Origin: Cyanobacteriota bacterium
Lineage (GTDB): Bacteria; Acidobacteriota; Vicinamibacteria; Vicinamibacterales; UBA2999
DNA: 64,000 bases
Assembly: GCA_019752015.1 (NCBI GenBank)
Contig: JAIEMQ010000024.1
Coordinates: 51,322-115,321, forward strand
Reading direction: 5' to 3'
In this document: piece after piece, positions 24,007-31,915 of the stretch
How the letters are laid out: the number at the start of each line of letters is the position of its first letter
Numbering within the stretch: the first letter of the stretch is position 1
Notes under the pieces: model-generated
The model's database searches: none
Told to the model about the DNA's origin: nothing
The model's input: only the letters and a program-made list of their open reading frames with translations
Made by a program: the position numbers and the translations under genes

Positions 24007-25731
24007 ATGAAGCGCTTTATTTCGTTTGCCATCGCCGTTGCGTTTGCCACCACCGCCTTTGCACAGCAGCCCGTGAAGGATGCCCAGCGCCGCGACGCGG
24101 TCGTCCAACAGGCGATGAAGACTTACCAGCAGGGTCTTGACGACATCAAGGACTCGGTGCCGTCACCGGCGCAACCGGGCACGAGCTCGGGCGCGCTCCG
24201 CGAGCTCCGGCTCGAAGACGCCGTCGCGCTGGCCCTCGAGAAGAACCTCGACATCCAGGTGGCCAAGCTCGAACCGCAGTCCTCTGACTTTCTCATTGCG
24301 GGATTCCGCAACCTGTATCGTCCGAATTTGTCGTCGACGCTCGGCCTCCGCGATCAGTACCTGCTCCCGACCACCACATTGACCGGCGGCACCAAGGTCA
24401 ACAACGGAACGGCGACCTACAACTTCGGCCTGTCCCAGCTCGTGAACAAATGGGGCGGCAGCTACACGCTGAACTGGAGTAATTCGCGGCTGAACACGTC
24501 CAACACCTTCTCGACGTTCAACCCCAGCTTCCAGACGAACGTGACCGGCGCCTACATCCAGCCGTTGCTGCGCGGGTTCAAGATCGACAACACGAGACAG
24601 CAGCTCCTCATCAACACCATCAATCGCGACATTTCGGAGGAGACCGCCAGGGCCACGGTCGCGCAAACGCTCGCGAACGTGCGCAATGCGTATTGGGATC
24701 TCGTCTTCGCCCAAAGCGCCGTTGACGTGGCGCAGCGCGCGACCGAGCTCGCCGACAAACTGGTCGAAGACAACCAGGCGCGCGTCGAAGTCGGCACGCT
24801 CGCGCCGCTCGACATCGTGCAGGCCCAGGCGGAGGCGGCGACCCGCCGCCAAAACCTCGCCGTTGCCGAAGCCACCGCGCAGACGGCGGAGCTGGCTTTG
24901 AAGCGATTCATCGTCAGCGGCACGGACGATCCGTTGTGGCGCCAGACGCTGCGCCCCGTCGACCTGCCGGCCCTTGCGCCGCCGCCGACTGATGTGGAAA
25001 GCGCGGTCCGCGGCGCCTTGATCAACCGGACCGACATCCTGAACGCGAAGAAGAACCTCGACTCCAACGACATCAGCATGAAGTATTTCAAGAACCAGTC
25101 GCTCCCCGCGTTGGATCTCAACGCGAGTTACGGCCTCCAGGGCCTCGGCGGCACGGCGTTCATCCGCAGCGGCAGCGGCGTCGAGAGCCGGGTGATCGAC
25201 ACGCGCCCGGGCGGCTATCTGGATGCGCTGTCCGCACTGACGGGACGCGCCTACCCGACCTGGAACCTCAACGTCACCATGAGCTATCCGATCGGCAGCA
25301 ACCAGGCCTACGCGCAGCTGGCGCGCACCAACATTCAGCGTCAGCAGGCGCAGACGCGGTTGCGCTCGCTGGAGATTCAGATTGCCGCCGAAGTCACCAA
25401 CGCCGCGCTGACGGTGCAGAGCAACTTGAAGCGGGTCGAAGCCGCGACCGCCGCCCGCGGGCTCGCGCAGAAGCGGCTCGAGGCGGAACAAAGCAAGTTC
25501 GAAGTCGGCATGACGACCAACTTCTTCGTCGTCCAGGCGCAGCGTGATCTTCGCGACGCGGCGAACACCGAGCTGCGGGCGCTCGCTGACTATCGCAAGT
25601 CGCTCGTCAACTTCGAGCGCGCGCAGGTGGCGCCCGCCGGGGGCGGCGCCGGACTCAATACCGGCGGCACGGTGACGACGGGCGGCACGGGGACGACGGG
25701 TGTCGGGCTGACGCCGGGGATTGGACAATGA
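24007..25731 (+). CDS. TolC-family outer-membrane efflux protein
   Basis: A 574-residue protein with a signal peptide (residues 1-19, ending TTAFA). It carries two outer-membrane-factor repeats: residues about 60-290 (LRELRLEDAVALALEKNLDIQVAKLE ... NVRNAYWDLVFAQSAVDVA) and about 330-540 (ALINRTDILNAKKNLDSNDISMKYFKNQSLPALDLNASYGLQG ... GLAQKRLEAEQSKFEVGMTTNFFVVQAQRDL). These are the long periplasmic helices and strands of the TolC barrel. The C-terminal 30 residues are Gly/Thr-rich low complexity. It forms a transcription unit with the MFP and RND genes that follow, and would be the outer-membrane channel of that pump. An 8-base tandem array lies in the gap to the MFP gene. Confidence 0.9.
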   Translation: MKRFISFAIAVAFATTAFAQQPVKDAQRRDAVVQQAMKTYQQGLDDIKDSVPSPAQPGTSSGALRELRLEDAVALALEKNLDIQVAKLEPQSSDFLIAGFRNLYRPNLSSTLGLRDQYLLPTTTLTGGTKVNNGTATYNFGLSQLVNKWGGSYTLNWSNSRLNTSNTFSTFNPSFQTNVTGAYIQPLLRGFKIDNTRQQLLINTINRDISEETARATVAQTLANVRNAYWDLVFAQSAVDVAQRATELADKLVEDNQARVEVGTLAPLDIVQAQAEAATRRQNLAVAEATAQTAELALKRFIVSGTDDPLWRQTLRPVDLPALAPPPTDVESAVRGALINRTDILNAKKNLDSNDISMKYFKNQSLPALDLNASYGLQGLGGTAFIRSGSGVESRVIDTRPGGYLDALSALTGRAYPTWNLNVTMSYPIGSNQAYAQLARTNIQRQQAQTRLRSLEIQIAAEVTNAALTVQSNLKRVEAATAARGLAQKRLEAEQSKFEVGMTTNFFVVQAQRDLRDAANTELRALADYRKSLVNFERAQVAPAGGGAGLNTGGTVTTGGTGTTGVGLTPGIGQ

Positions 25732-25740
25732 GCGTGTCGG

Positions 25741-25788
25741 GATCTTGGGATCTTGGGATCTTGGGATCTTGGGATCCTGTGATCTTGT
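25741..25788. repeat. Tandem array, six 8-base units (GATCTTGG type)
   Basis: Four exact GATCTTGG units are followed by GATCCTGT and GATCTTGT. The array lies 9 bases after the TolC-type stop and 35 bases before the MFP start. It is one of several short-unit arrays in gaps between co-directional genes of this window; the unit resembles the AGGTCTTG arrays at 35166 and 41802 (shared TCTTG). Confidence 0.9.
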
Positions 25789-25822
25789 GATTCGGTAGGC
25801 AGCGAGGGATACGGAAAGGGTT

Positions 25823-27256
25823 ATGCGTAAATTTGTAGTGATCGCGATCGTGGTGCTCGTGGCCGGCGGCGCCTGGTATTTCGTCTCGCGCGATGATGCG
25901 GCGGCGGCGGAACAGGGCGGCCAGGGCGGTCCAGGCGGTGCCCAGGGCGGTCCCGGAGCGGCGGGTGGCCGAGGCGGTCGCGGCAATGCGAACCAGGCCG
26001 GCGGCGGTGGATTCGGCGGACCCGGCGGCGGCTTTGGCGGACCCGGAGGCGGCGGTGGCGGACCGCGTGTCCCGATGACCGTCGAGCTCGGCACGCTGAA
26101 GCGCGGCAAGCTCGCGGCCTACCTCACGGTGGTCGGCAACCTGATCGGCGAACAGACCGTCGACATTGCGCCGCGCACCGGCGGCCGCCTGCTCGACGTC
26201 AACGTCAAGCTGGGCGATCGGGTGCGCCGCGGACAGGTCCTCGCGAAGGTCGAGGATCGCGAAATCGTCGAACAGGTCCGCCAGGCAGAAGCATCGCAGG
26301 AAGTGTCGAAGGCGACGATCCGGCAGCGCGAAGCCGACCTCAACGTCGCGCGAGTGAACTTCGATCGGTCGAAGAACCTGTTCGAGCGGCAACTGCTCGC
26401 CAAGCAGGCGCTCGATGACGCCGAGTCCCGGTATCTGGCGGCGCTCGCGCAGGTCGATCTGTCGAAGGCGCAGTTGACGCAGAACGACGCGCGGCTCCAG
26501 GAGCTGCGCATCAACCTGCAGAACACGCAGGTCAGCTCGCCCGTCGACGGCTTCGTCGGCAAGCGCACGGTCGATCCGGGCGCGATGGTCAACACCAACA
26601 CCGCCATCCTCTCGGTCGTCGACATCTCGCGCCTGCGCCTCGTCGCCAATGTCGTCGAGAAAGATCTGCGGATGGTGAGCGCCGGCGACACCGCGGAAGT
26701 CGAGGTCGATGCGTATCCGGGCGAAAAGTTCAAGGGCAAGATCGCGCGGGTGTCACCCGTGCTTGATCCCGCGACGCGCACGGCGGCAATGGAAGTCGAA
26801 ATCCCGAACGGCGACAGCAGGCTCAAACCGGGCATGTACGCCCGCATTGCGCTGACGGTGGAGGAGCGCGACAGCGCGCTCGTGCTGCCGAAGACCGCCA
26901 TCGTCGATTATCAGAGCCAGCGCGGCGTGTGGGTGCCGAACGCCGACGATCGCGCGACGTTCGTGCCGCTCAAGCTTGGCATCGAGAACAGCGAACTGAT
27001 CGAAGTCGCCGGCGGCCTCGACGAAGGCGCGAAGTTCGTCAACATCGGGGCGACCGCCGTCCGCAACAACGATCAACTGCTCTACGCCGGTCAGGCCGCG
27101 GGCGGTGGCCAGAGCGGTCCCGGCGGTGGTGGATTCACGAAGGGCGGCCGCGGCGGTCGCGGCAACTTCCCCGCCGATGGCGCGCGGAAATTCCAGGGTG
27201 GCCAGGGTCAGCGGCCTGGTGGCGATGGGCCGACGCCCCGCAAGCGCCCACAGTAG
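25823..27256 (+). CDS. RND efflux membrane-fusion protein with glycine-rich segments
   Basis: A 477-residue periplasmic adaptor. Residues 1-22 are an N-terminal membrane anchor or signal (KFVVIAIVVLVAGGAWYFV). About residues 32-85 are almost wholly Gly with Gln, Pro, Arg and Phe. The standard adaptor fold follows: VELGTLKRGKLAAYLTVVGNL, a lipoyl half-motif (VDIAPRTGGRLLDVNVKLGDRVRRGQ), a helical hairpin (about 145-235), ISSPVDG-type second lipoyl half and beta-barrel (RLRLVANVVEKDLRMV, LKPGMYARIALTV). The last 50 residues are again Gly/Arg-rich. GGAAAGGG lies just before the ATG. It would connect the RND pump to the TolC-type channel; the Gly-rich parts are unusual. Confidence 0.9.
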   Translation: MRKFVVIAIVVLVAGGAWYFVSRDDAAAAEQGGQGGPGGAQGGPGAAGGRGGRGNANQAGGGGFGGPGGGFGGPGGGGGGPRVPMTVELGTLKRGKLAAYLTVVGNLIGEQTVDIAPRTGGRLLDVNVKLGDRVRRGQVLAKVEDREIVEQVRQAEASQEVSKATIRQREADLNVARVNFDRSKNLFERQLLAKQALDDAESRYLAALAQVDLSKAQLTQNDARLQELRINLQNTQVSSPVDGFVGKRTVDPGAMVNTNTAILSVVDISRLRLVANVVEKDLRMVSAGDTAEVEVDAYPGEKFKGKIARVSPVLDPATRTAAMEVEIPNGDSRLKPGMYARIALTVEERDSALVLPKTAIVDYQSQRGVWVPNADDRATFVPLKLGIENSELIEVAGGLDEGAKFVNIGATAVRNNDQLLYAGQAAGGGQSGPGGGGFTKGGRGGRGNFPADGARKFQGGQGQRPGGDGPTPRKRPQ

Positions 27257-27286
27257 CCGCAAATCACAAACTCCAAAGTCAAACAC

Positions 27287-30200
27287 ATGTCGATTCCTCG
27301 CTTAGCCATCGAACGCCCGGTCACGATGTTCATGATCTCGGGCGTGATCATCCTGCTCGGCGGCATCTCGCTGACTCGCCTGCCCGTCGACCTGATGCCC
27401 GATACCCAGGTGCCGACGATCACGGTCCGCGTCAGCTACCAGGGCGTCGGTCCGCTCGAGATGGAGGAACTGGTCACGCGTCCCATCGAGCAGGCGGTCA
27501 GCGCCGTCGCCGGCCTCGAGCGCGTTGATGCGACCTCCTCCGAAGGCAACGCCAACCTGCGTTTGAACTTCGCGTGGGGCACCGACCTGAGCGAGGCGGC
27601 GGATGAAGTCCGCACCCGTCTTGATCGCGTGCGCGGACGGCTCCCGGAAGACGCCGACCCGCCGACGGTGTTCAAGTTCGACTCGAACGCGATGCCGATC
27701 ATGGGCATCGGCGTGCAGGGCAACTTCGATCCGGTCACGCTGCGCGAAATCGCGCAGAACGATTTGTCGCCGCGCCTCGAGCGCGTCGCCGGCGTCGCCG
27801 CGGTGACGATCAACGGCGGCTTGCGCCGCCAGATCCATGTCGACCTGTCGCGCGAAAAAATCCAGGCGCTGAATCTCTCGCCGGATCGCGTCGTCCAGAT
27901 TCTCCGCACCGAAAACCAGAACCTGCCGCTCGGTGAAATCAACGACGCCGACCGCACCCTGCTGCTGCGCAGCCCGGGGCAGTTCAAGAGCATCGACGAG
28001 ATCAAGAGCATTGTCGTGGTGTCGCGCGACGGCGTGCCGGTGTATTTGCGCGACATCGCCGAGGTCAGCGACTCGACCGAGGATCGCCGCTCGTTCATGC
28101 GCATCTGGGACATCGCGGCCGGCGAACCCGAGCCGATCAACGGCATCCGCATGCAGGTCTCGAAGCAGTCGGGCACCAACACGATTCAGGTCGCCGACGG
28201 CGTGAAGAAGGAAGTCGACAAGATCAACGCCGAGATCCAGGGCATGAAGCTGCAGCTGCTCGACGATCAGTCGCGCTTCATCCGGCGGGCGATCGGCAGC
28301 GTCCAGGAGCACGCGTTCCTGGGCGGACTGCTCGTCATCATCATCATTTACCTGTTCCTGCGCGACCTGAAGTCGACGGCGATCATCTGCACGTCGATCC
28401 CGGTGTCGGTGATCGGCACCTTCGCGCTGCTCTACTTCGGCGGCTACACCCTGAACACGCTGACCTTCGGCGGCCTGGCGCTCGGCATCGGCATGATCGT
28501 CGACGCCGCGATCGTCGTGCTCGAGAACACCTACCGGCACCTCGAGATGGGCAAGGACCGCATGACCGCGGCGATCGACGGATCGGAAGAAGTGTGGTCG
28601 GCGATTCTCGCGTCGACGCTGACGCACATCGCGGTGTTCGTGCCGATGCTGTTCCTGACCGGCGTGTCGAGCATCATGTTCGGGCAGCTCGCCGCGGTGG
28701 TGTCGTTCTCGCTGGCGATGTCGCTGCTCGTCGCGGTGACGATCGTGCCGGTGCTCTGTTCGCGCCTGCTCGACCCGCCGCACGTCATTCACGGCAAGTC
28801 CGGCGCGATGGCCGGCTTCAACCGCACGATTGACGGGTGGCTGAACAAGCTCGACGAGTTCTACGCCCGCATGCTGCACCGGGCGCTGGCGCACCGCCCG
28901 ACCGTGTTCGCGATCGGCTTCGCGATGTTCGCGGTCGCCGTAATCCTGTTGCCGCGCATCGGCTTCGAGTTCCAGCCGCAGACCGACGAAGGCGAAGTCA
29001 CCGTGGACATCGAGCTGGCCCAGGGCTCGCGCATCGAGCGCACCGAGGCAGTGGCGATCGCACTGGAGCAGAAGATCAAGGACGCCGTGCCGGAAGCGGT
29101 GATGTTGATTGCCCAGGCGAACGGCGGCGGTGGCGGCGGCGGCGGTTTCGGCGGCGGCAACACCAGCCGCGCCAACATCAACGTGCGGCTCAAGCCGCGC
29201 GACGAGCGCGAGCGCACCAACGATCAGATCGCGATGCAGCTGCGCCGCGAGCTGTCGGGCATGCCCGGCGTCATCGTCCGCGCCCGTCCGTCAGGCGGCC
29301 AGCAGAACATGATGCGCGGCATGGGCGGCGGCGGCGGCGACGGCCGCCTGTCGATCGAGATTCTCGGCCACGATCTGCAGACGTCCACGCAGATCGCGCA
29401 GGACCTGAAGGTGCTGCTCGATTCCACGCCGGGCATTGCCGACTCGCGCCTGCAGCAGCAGGAAGGGCGCCCCGAGCTGTCGGTGCGCGTCGATCGCGAC
29501 AAGGCGGCGCTGCTCGGCCTGACCGTGACCGGCGTCGCCAACACGATTCGCACCAACGTCGCCGGCACGCAGGCGGCGATGTTCCGCGACGCGGGCAACG
29601 AATACCCGATCGTCGTCCGGCTGCGCCAGTCGGATCGCGAAGAAGTCTCCGAAGTCGGCGACGTGCTGCTCAGCTCGGCATCGGGCCAGGTGGTGCCGGC
29701 GAAGAACGTGATGGTCATCGATCGCGGCACCGGGCCGCAGTCGATCGAGCGCAAGAACCAGGAGCGCGTCCAGCGCGTCAACGCCGAAACGGAAGTGACG
29801 CTCAGCGAAGCGGTCAAGAACGTGCAGGCGCGGCTGGGCGAGATCAAGGTGCCGAAGGACTTCGCGGTCGGCTTCGGCAACGAAGTCGAGGAACAGAACC
29901 GCTCGTTCCGCGAGCTGCAGCTGGTGCTGATCCTCGCGATCGTGCTGGTCTACACCGTGATGGCGTCGCAGTATGAGTCGCTGCGCGATCCGTTCATCAT
30001 CATCTTCTCGATTCCGCTGGCGGCGATCGGCGTCGTCGGCGCGCTGATGCTGACCGGAACGCCGTTCAGCATGCAGGCCTATATCGGCGTCATCATGCTC
30101 GCCGGCATCGTCGTCAGCAACGCGATCCTGCTGGTCGACTACACCAACACGCTGCGCCACCGCGACAGGATGGACATCCGCAAGGCCATCGAAGTGGCCG

Positions 30201-30457
30201 GCCGCCACCGCCTGCGGCCGATCCTGATGACGTCGCTCTGCACGGCGCTCGGCCTCGTGCCGATGTCGCTCGGCATCGGCGAAGGCGCCGAGCTGCAGGC
30301 GCCGCTGGCGCGCGTCGTCATCGGCGGACTGCTGACGTCGACGCTGATCACGCTGGTGTTCGTGCCGGCGATGTATACGCTGTTCGAAGAAGGCTGGAGC
30401 GGGCTCAGGAAGAAGGGCCCGGCCGCGCCGCCTGCTGCTCCCGAAGCAGCGCACTGA
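27287..30457 (+). CDS. RND-superfamily efflux transporter (AcrB/MdtB type)
   Basis: A 1056-residue inner-membrane pump driven by protons. It has the 12-TM plan with two large periplasmic loops: N-terminal RLAIERPVTMFMISGVIILLG, TM4 ALGIGMIVDAAIVVLENTYRH with the proton-relay Asp, FVPMLFLTGVSSIMFGQLA, and TM10-12 AIVLVYTVMASQYESLRDPF, MLAGIVVSNAILLVDYTN and RLRPILMTSLCTALGLVPM. The first hydrophobic motif LPVDLMPD and the length fit HAE1-type drug pumps. Two glycine runs (GGGGGGGGFGGG near residue 613 and GMGGGGGDG near 681) are inserted in the second periplasmic loop. The last 53 bases overlap the folK coding end on the other strand. Confidence 0.95.
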   Translation: MSIPRLAIERPVTMFMISGVIILLGGISLTRLPVDLMPDTQVPTITVRVSYQGVGPLEMEELVTRPIEQAVSAVAGLERVDATSSEGNANLRLNFAWGTDLSEAADEVRTRLDRVRGRLPEDADPPTVFKFDSNAMPIMGIGVQGNFDPVTLREIAQNDLSPRLERVAGVAAVTINGGLRRQIHVDLSREKIQALNLSPDRVVQILRTENQNLPLGEINDADRTLLLRSPGQFKSIDEIKSIVVVSRDGVPVYLRDIAEVSDSTEDRRSFMRIWDIAAGEPEPINGIRMQVSKQSGTNTIQVADGVKKEVDKINAEIQGMKLQLLDDQSRFIRRAIGSVQEHAFLGGLLVIIIIYLFLRDLKSTAIICTSIPVSVIGTFALLYFGGYTLNTLTFGGLALGIGMIVDAAIVVLENTYRHLEMGKDRMTAAIDGSEEVWSAILASTLTHIAVFVPMLFLTGVSSIMFGQLAAVVSFSLAMSLLVAVTIVPVLCSRLLDPPHVIHGKSGAMAGFNRTIDGWLNKLDEFYARMLHRALAHRPTVFAIGFAMFAVAVILLPRIGFEFQPQTDEGEVTVDIELAQGSRIERTEAVAIALEQKIKDAVPEAVMLIAQANGGGGGGGGFGGGNTSRANINVRLKPRDERERTNDQIAMQLRRELSGMPGVIVRARPSGGQQNMMRGMGGGGGDGRLSIEILGHDLQTSTQIAQDLKVLLDSTPGIADSRLQQQEGRPELSVRVDRDKAALLGLTVTGVANTIRTNVAGTQAAMFRDAGNEYPIVVRLRQSDREEVSEVGDVLLSSASGQVVPAKNVMVIDRGTGPQSIERKNQERVQRVNAETEVTLSEAVKNVQARLGEIKVPKDFAVGFGNEVEEQNRSFRELQLVLILAIVLVYTVMASQYESLRDPFIIIFSIPLAAIGVVGALMLTGTPFSMQAYIGVIMLAGIVVSNAILLVDYTNTLRHRDRMDIRKAIEVAGRHRLRPILMTSLCTALGLVPMSLGIGEGAELQAPLARVVIGGLLTSTLITLVFVPAMYTLFEEGWSGLRKKGPAAPPAAPEAAH

Positions 30458-30899
30458 TCGACTTGCCGGTCGCCGGGTCAATCCAGCCCGGCGCCACTTC
30501 CGCGAGCGGCTCGAGCACGAACAGCCGCTCGCGGAACCTCGGATGAGGAACCACCAGTCCCGGTTCCTCAATCCGCTCTCCTCCAAACAGAATCAAATCG
30601 AGATCGAGCGTTCGCGGCGCCATCGGCGACGGCCGCGTACGTCCAGCCGCCTCTTCGATCTGCAGCAGCCGTTCGAGCACTTCGCGCGCGCCGAGCTCCG
30701 TCTCCCCCACCACGACGCCATTCAGATAGCGCGGCTGATCGGCAGGCACGCCGACCGGCGCCGTGTCGTGCCAGCGCGAGGACGTCAGATTGGTGATGAA
30801 ACCGGGAAGCGCGGAGAGGCCGAAGGCGAGGTTGGCTTCACGATCGCCCAGGTTGCTGCCCAGGGCGATCGCGACAGCGTTCCTTCCTGATTTAGTCAC
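30405..30899 (-). CDS. folK: 2-amino-4-hydroxy-6-hydroxymethyldihydropteridine pyrophosphokinase
   Basis: A 164-residue HPPK, close to family length. It transfers pyrophosphate from ATP to 6-hydroxymethyl-dihydropterin in folate synthesis. Signatures: IALGSNLGDREANL at the N-terminus, DTAPVGVPADQPRYLNGVV, and the active-site block RTRPSPMAPRTLDLDLILFGG, where the two Asp bind Mg; PHPRFRERLFVLEPLAEVAP follows. GTG at 30899 overlaps the stop of the ferritin-like gene by 8 bases. The coding end overlaps the RND gene tail-to-tail by 53 bases. No folB or folP neighbour is visible. Confidence 0.95.
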   Translation of the reverse strand: MTKSGRNAVAIALGSNLGDREANLAFGLSALPGFITNLTSSRWHDTAPVGVPADQPRYLNGVVVGETELGAREVLERLLQIEEAAGRTRPSPMAPRTLDLDLILFGGERIEEPGLVVPHPRFRERLFVLEPLAEVAPGWIDPATGKSISALLREQQAARPGPSS

Positions 30900-31380
30900 C
30901 AGTCCAGCGCGACGACATGACGTCGCCGGTGTGATCGTTGATCTCGAGCGACCTGCCGATCAGGCTGCGGTTGCCGGCGGCGGCCTGGTCGAACAGGCGT
31001 TTGTGCTCGAGCATTTCGCCGAGGATCACCTTGAGCATGCCCTTGTGCCGCGCATGCGAGACGGTCTCGATTTTCGGCCGCCACTTCTCGACGAACCGCG
31101 CATTCGCCGACGCGTCTTCCGCTGCGAAGGACTTCCATGCATCGCCCTTGGCCGACAACGTCGAGCCGCGCGCCGGATCGCCGACCAGCTTGGCGCCGAG
31201 ATCCAGCAACGCGTGCTGCAGCCACGACAGGTGCGTCTGCTCGCGCGCAATGATGTATTGATACGCGTTGTTGATGTCGTAGTCAGTAATGACCTGGGCG
31301 ACATCCTCGTGGCGCATGAGCAGACTCACGCGTTCGAGGTAAATGTCGCGAATCACATCGGCAAGGGTCGGTTCGCTCAC
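30892..31380 (-). CDS. Ferritin-like/rubrerythrin-type helical protein, function unknown
   Basis: A 162-residue, largely helical soluble protein. YQYIIAREQTHLSWLQHALLDLGAKL has the E-x-x-H arrangement of a ferritin-like metal site, and a second one may be EMLEHKRLFDQA near residues 125-136 (with E and H three apart). That two-motif, four-helix plan resembles the ferritin-like superfamily, but I do not recognise a named family, and the central segment (about 60-110) is not diagnostic. GTG at 31380 is the likely start; the AAGGCAG-type array upstream offers only a poorly spaced ribosome site. It sits between the DksA-type gene and folK on the same strand. Confidence 0.6.
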   Translation of the reverse strand: MSEPTLADVIRDIYLERVSLLMRHEDVAQVITDYDINNAYQYIIAREQTHLSWLQHALLDLGAKLVGDPARGSTLSAKGDAWKSFAAEDASANARFVEKWRPKIETVSHARHKGMLKVILGEMLEHKRLFDQAAAGNRSLIGRSLEINDHTGDVMSSRWTGD

Positions 31381-31389
31381 GCGTGTTTT

Positions 31390-31452
31390 GCCTTCTGCCT
31401 TCTGCCTTCTGCCTTCTGCCTTCTGCCTTTTGCCTTTTGCCTTTTGCCTTCC
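31390..31452. repeat. Tandem array, nine 7-base units (GCCTTCT/GCCTTTT)
   Basis: Five GCCTTCT units, three GCCTTTT units and one GCCTTCC, all in register. The array fills the gap between the DksA-type gene (stop at 31455) and the ferritin-like gene (start 31380): it ends 2 bases from the stop codon and 9 bases from the start codon. On the coding strand the unit reads AGAAGGC, purine-rich and ribosome-site-like. See the finding on gap-filling arrays. Confidence 0.95.
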
Positions 31453-31454
31453 GG

Positions 31455-31793
31455 CTATGCCTTTTGCTTTTCTTTACAGGTAATACAGCTGCGCGTCCAC
31501 GGAATCGCGTTCAGGCGGGCCTCGGCGATCGGCTCGCCGCAATCCTTGCAGATGCCGTAGGAGCCCTTTTCGATGCGCATCAGCGCTTCGTCAATCGCCT
31601 GCAGAATTTTCGCGTCGGTTTGCTTGAGCCGCAGATGGATGTGGACTTCGTTGTTGCCCGCGGCCTGGTCGGCCATGTCACCCTGGCGGCCGTTGTTGTG
31701 TTCCATCGAGTCGCTCAGCGGCTTGAGACCGGCAGTCTCCTCGAGCTCGGAGCGCTTCTTGAGCAACGCGTCCTTGTAGACCGAGACGTTCAT
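31455..31793 (-). CDS. DksA/TraR-family C4 zinc-finger protein
   Basis: A 112-residue protein. A helical N-terminal part (KDALLKKRSELEETAGLKPL and then a coiled-coil-like segment to about residue 75) precedes a four-cysteine zinc finger: YGICKDCGEPIAEARLNAIPWTRSCITCKEKQ, with CxxC-x17-CxxC spacing as in DksA and TraR. DksA-type proteins bind the RNA polymerase secondary channel. An acidic tip (GDMADQAAGN) is present, matching the DksA tip D-x-x-D/A region loosely. ATG at 31793 is preferred over a longer frame to 31886. Which DksA-like role it plays is not determinable from sequence. Confidence 0.88.
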   Translation of the reverse strand: MNVSVYKDALLKKRSELEETAGLKPLSDSMEHNNGRQGDMADQAAGNNEVHIHLRLKQTDAKILQAIDEALMRIEKGSYGICKDCGEPIAEARLNAIPWTRSCITCKEKQKA

Positions 31794-31861
31794 GCAGTGA
31801 GTACTCCCAACTTCCCCAGGCGGAGCCGTATCAAACCTTGATGATAGCACCAACCCGAACA

Positions 31862-31913
31862 GTCCGCCTAAAGGCAGACGCTCCACTGTGGGGGTATCCG
31901 GATTCAGCCGGAT
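31862..31913. repeat. Pair of REP-like imperfect palindromes
   Basis: GTCCGCCTAAAGGCAGAC (31862-31879) and ATCCGGATTCAGCCGGAT (31896-31913) are imperfect palindromes with 6-8 base arms, 16 bases apart, in the gap between the permease stop (31916) and the DksA-type gene. The second shares both arms (ATCCGG...CCGGAT) with the perfect palindrome at 20362. They may act as a weak terminator or mRNA stabiliser; the role is inferred. Confidence 0.55.
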
Positions 31914-31915
31914 GG

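Noticed and set aside
27302..28894. A 530-codon open frame on the minus strand inside the RND transporter gene, and similar long antisense frames at 3247-5217, 12421-14316, 20378-21982 and 37472-39577
   Set aside because: They are antisense shadows of clear genes in GC-rich DNA: low-complexity Arg/Ala/His-rich sequence, no domain signature and no upstream ribosome site.
31390..31452. A CRISPR array or VNTR-type element at the short-unit repeats
   Set aside because: Units are 7-9 bases without unique spacers and no cas genes are present; they are simple tandem arrays.
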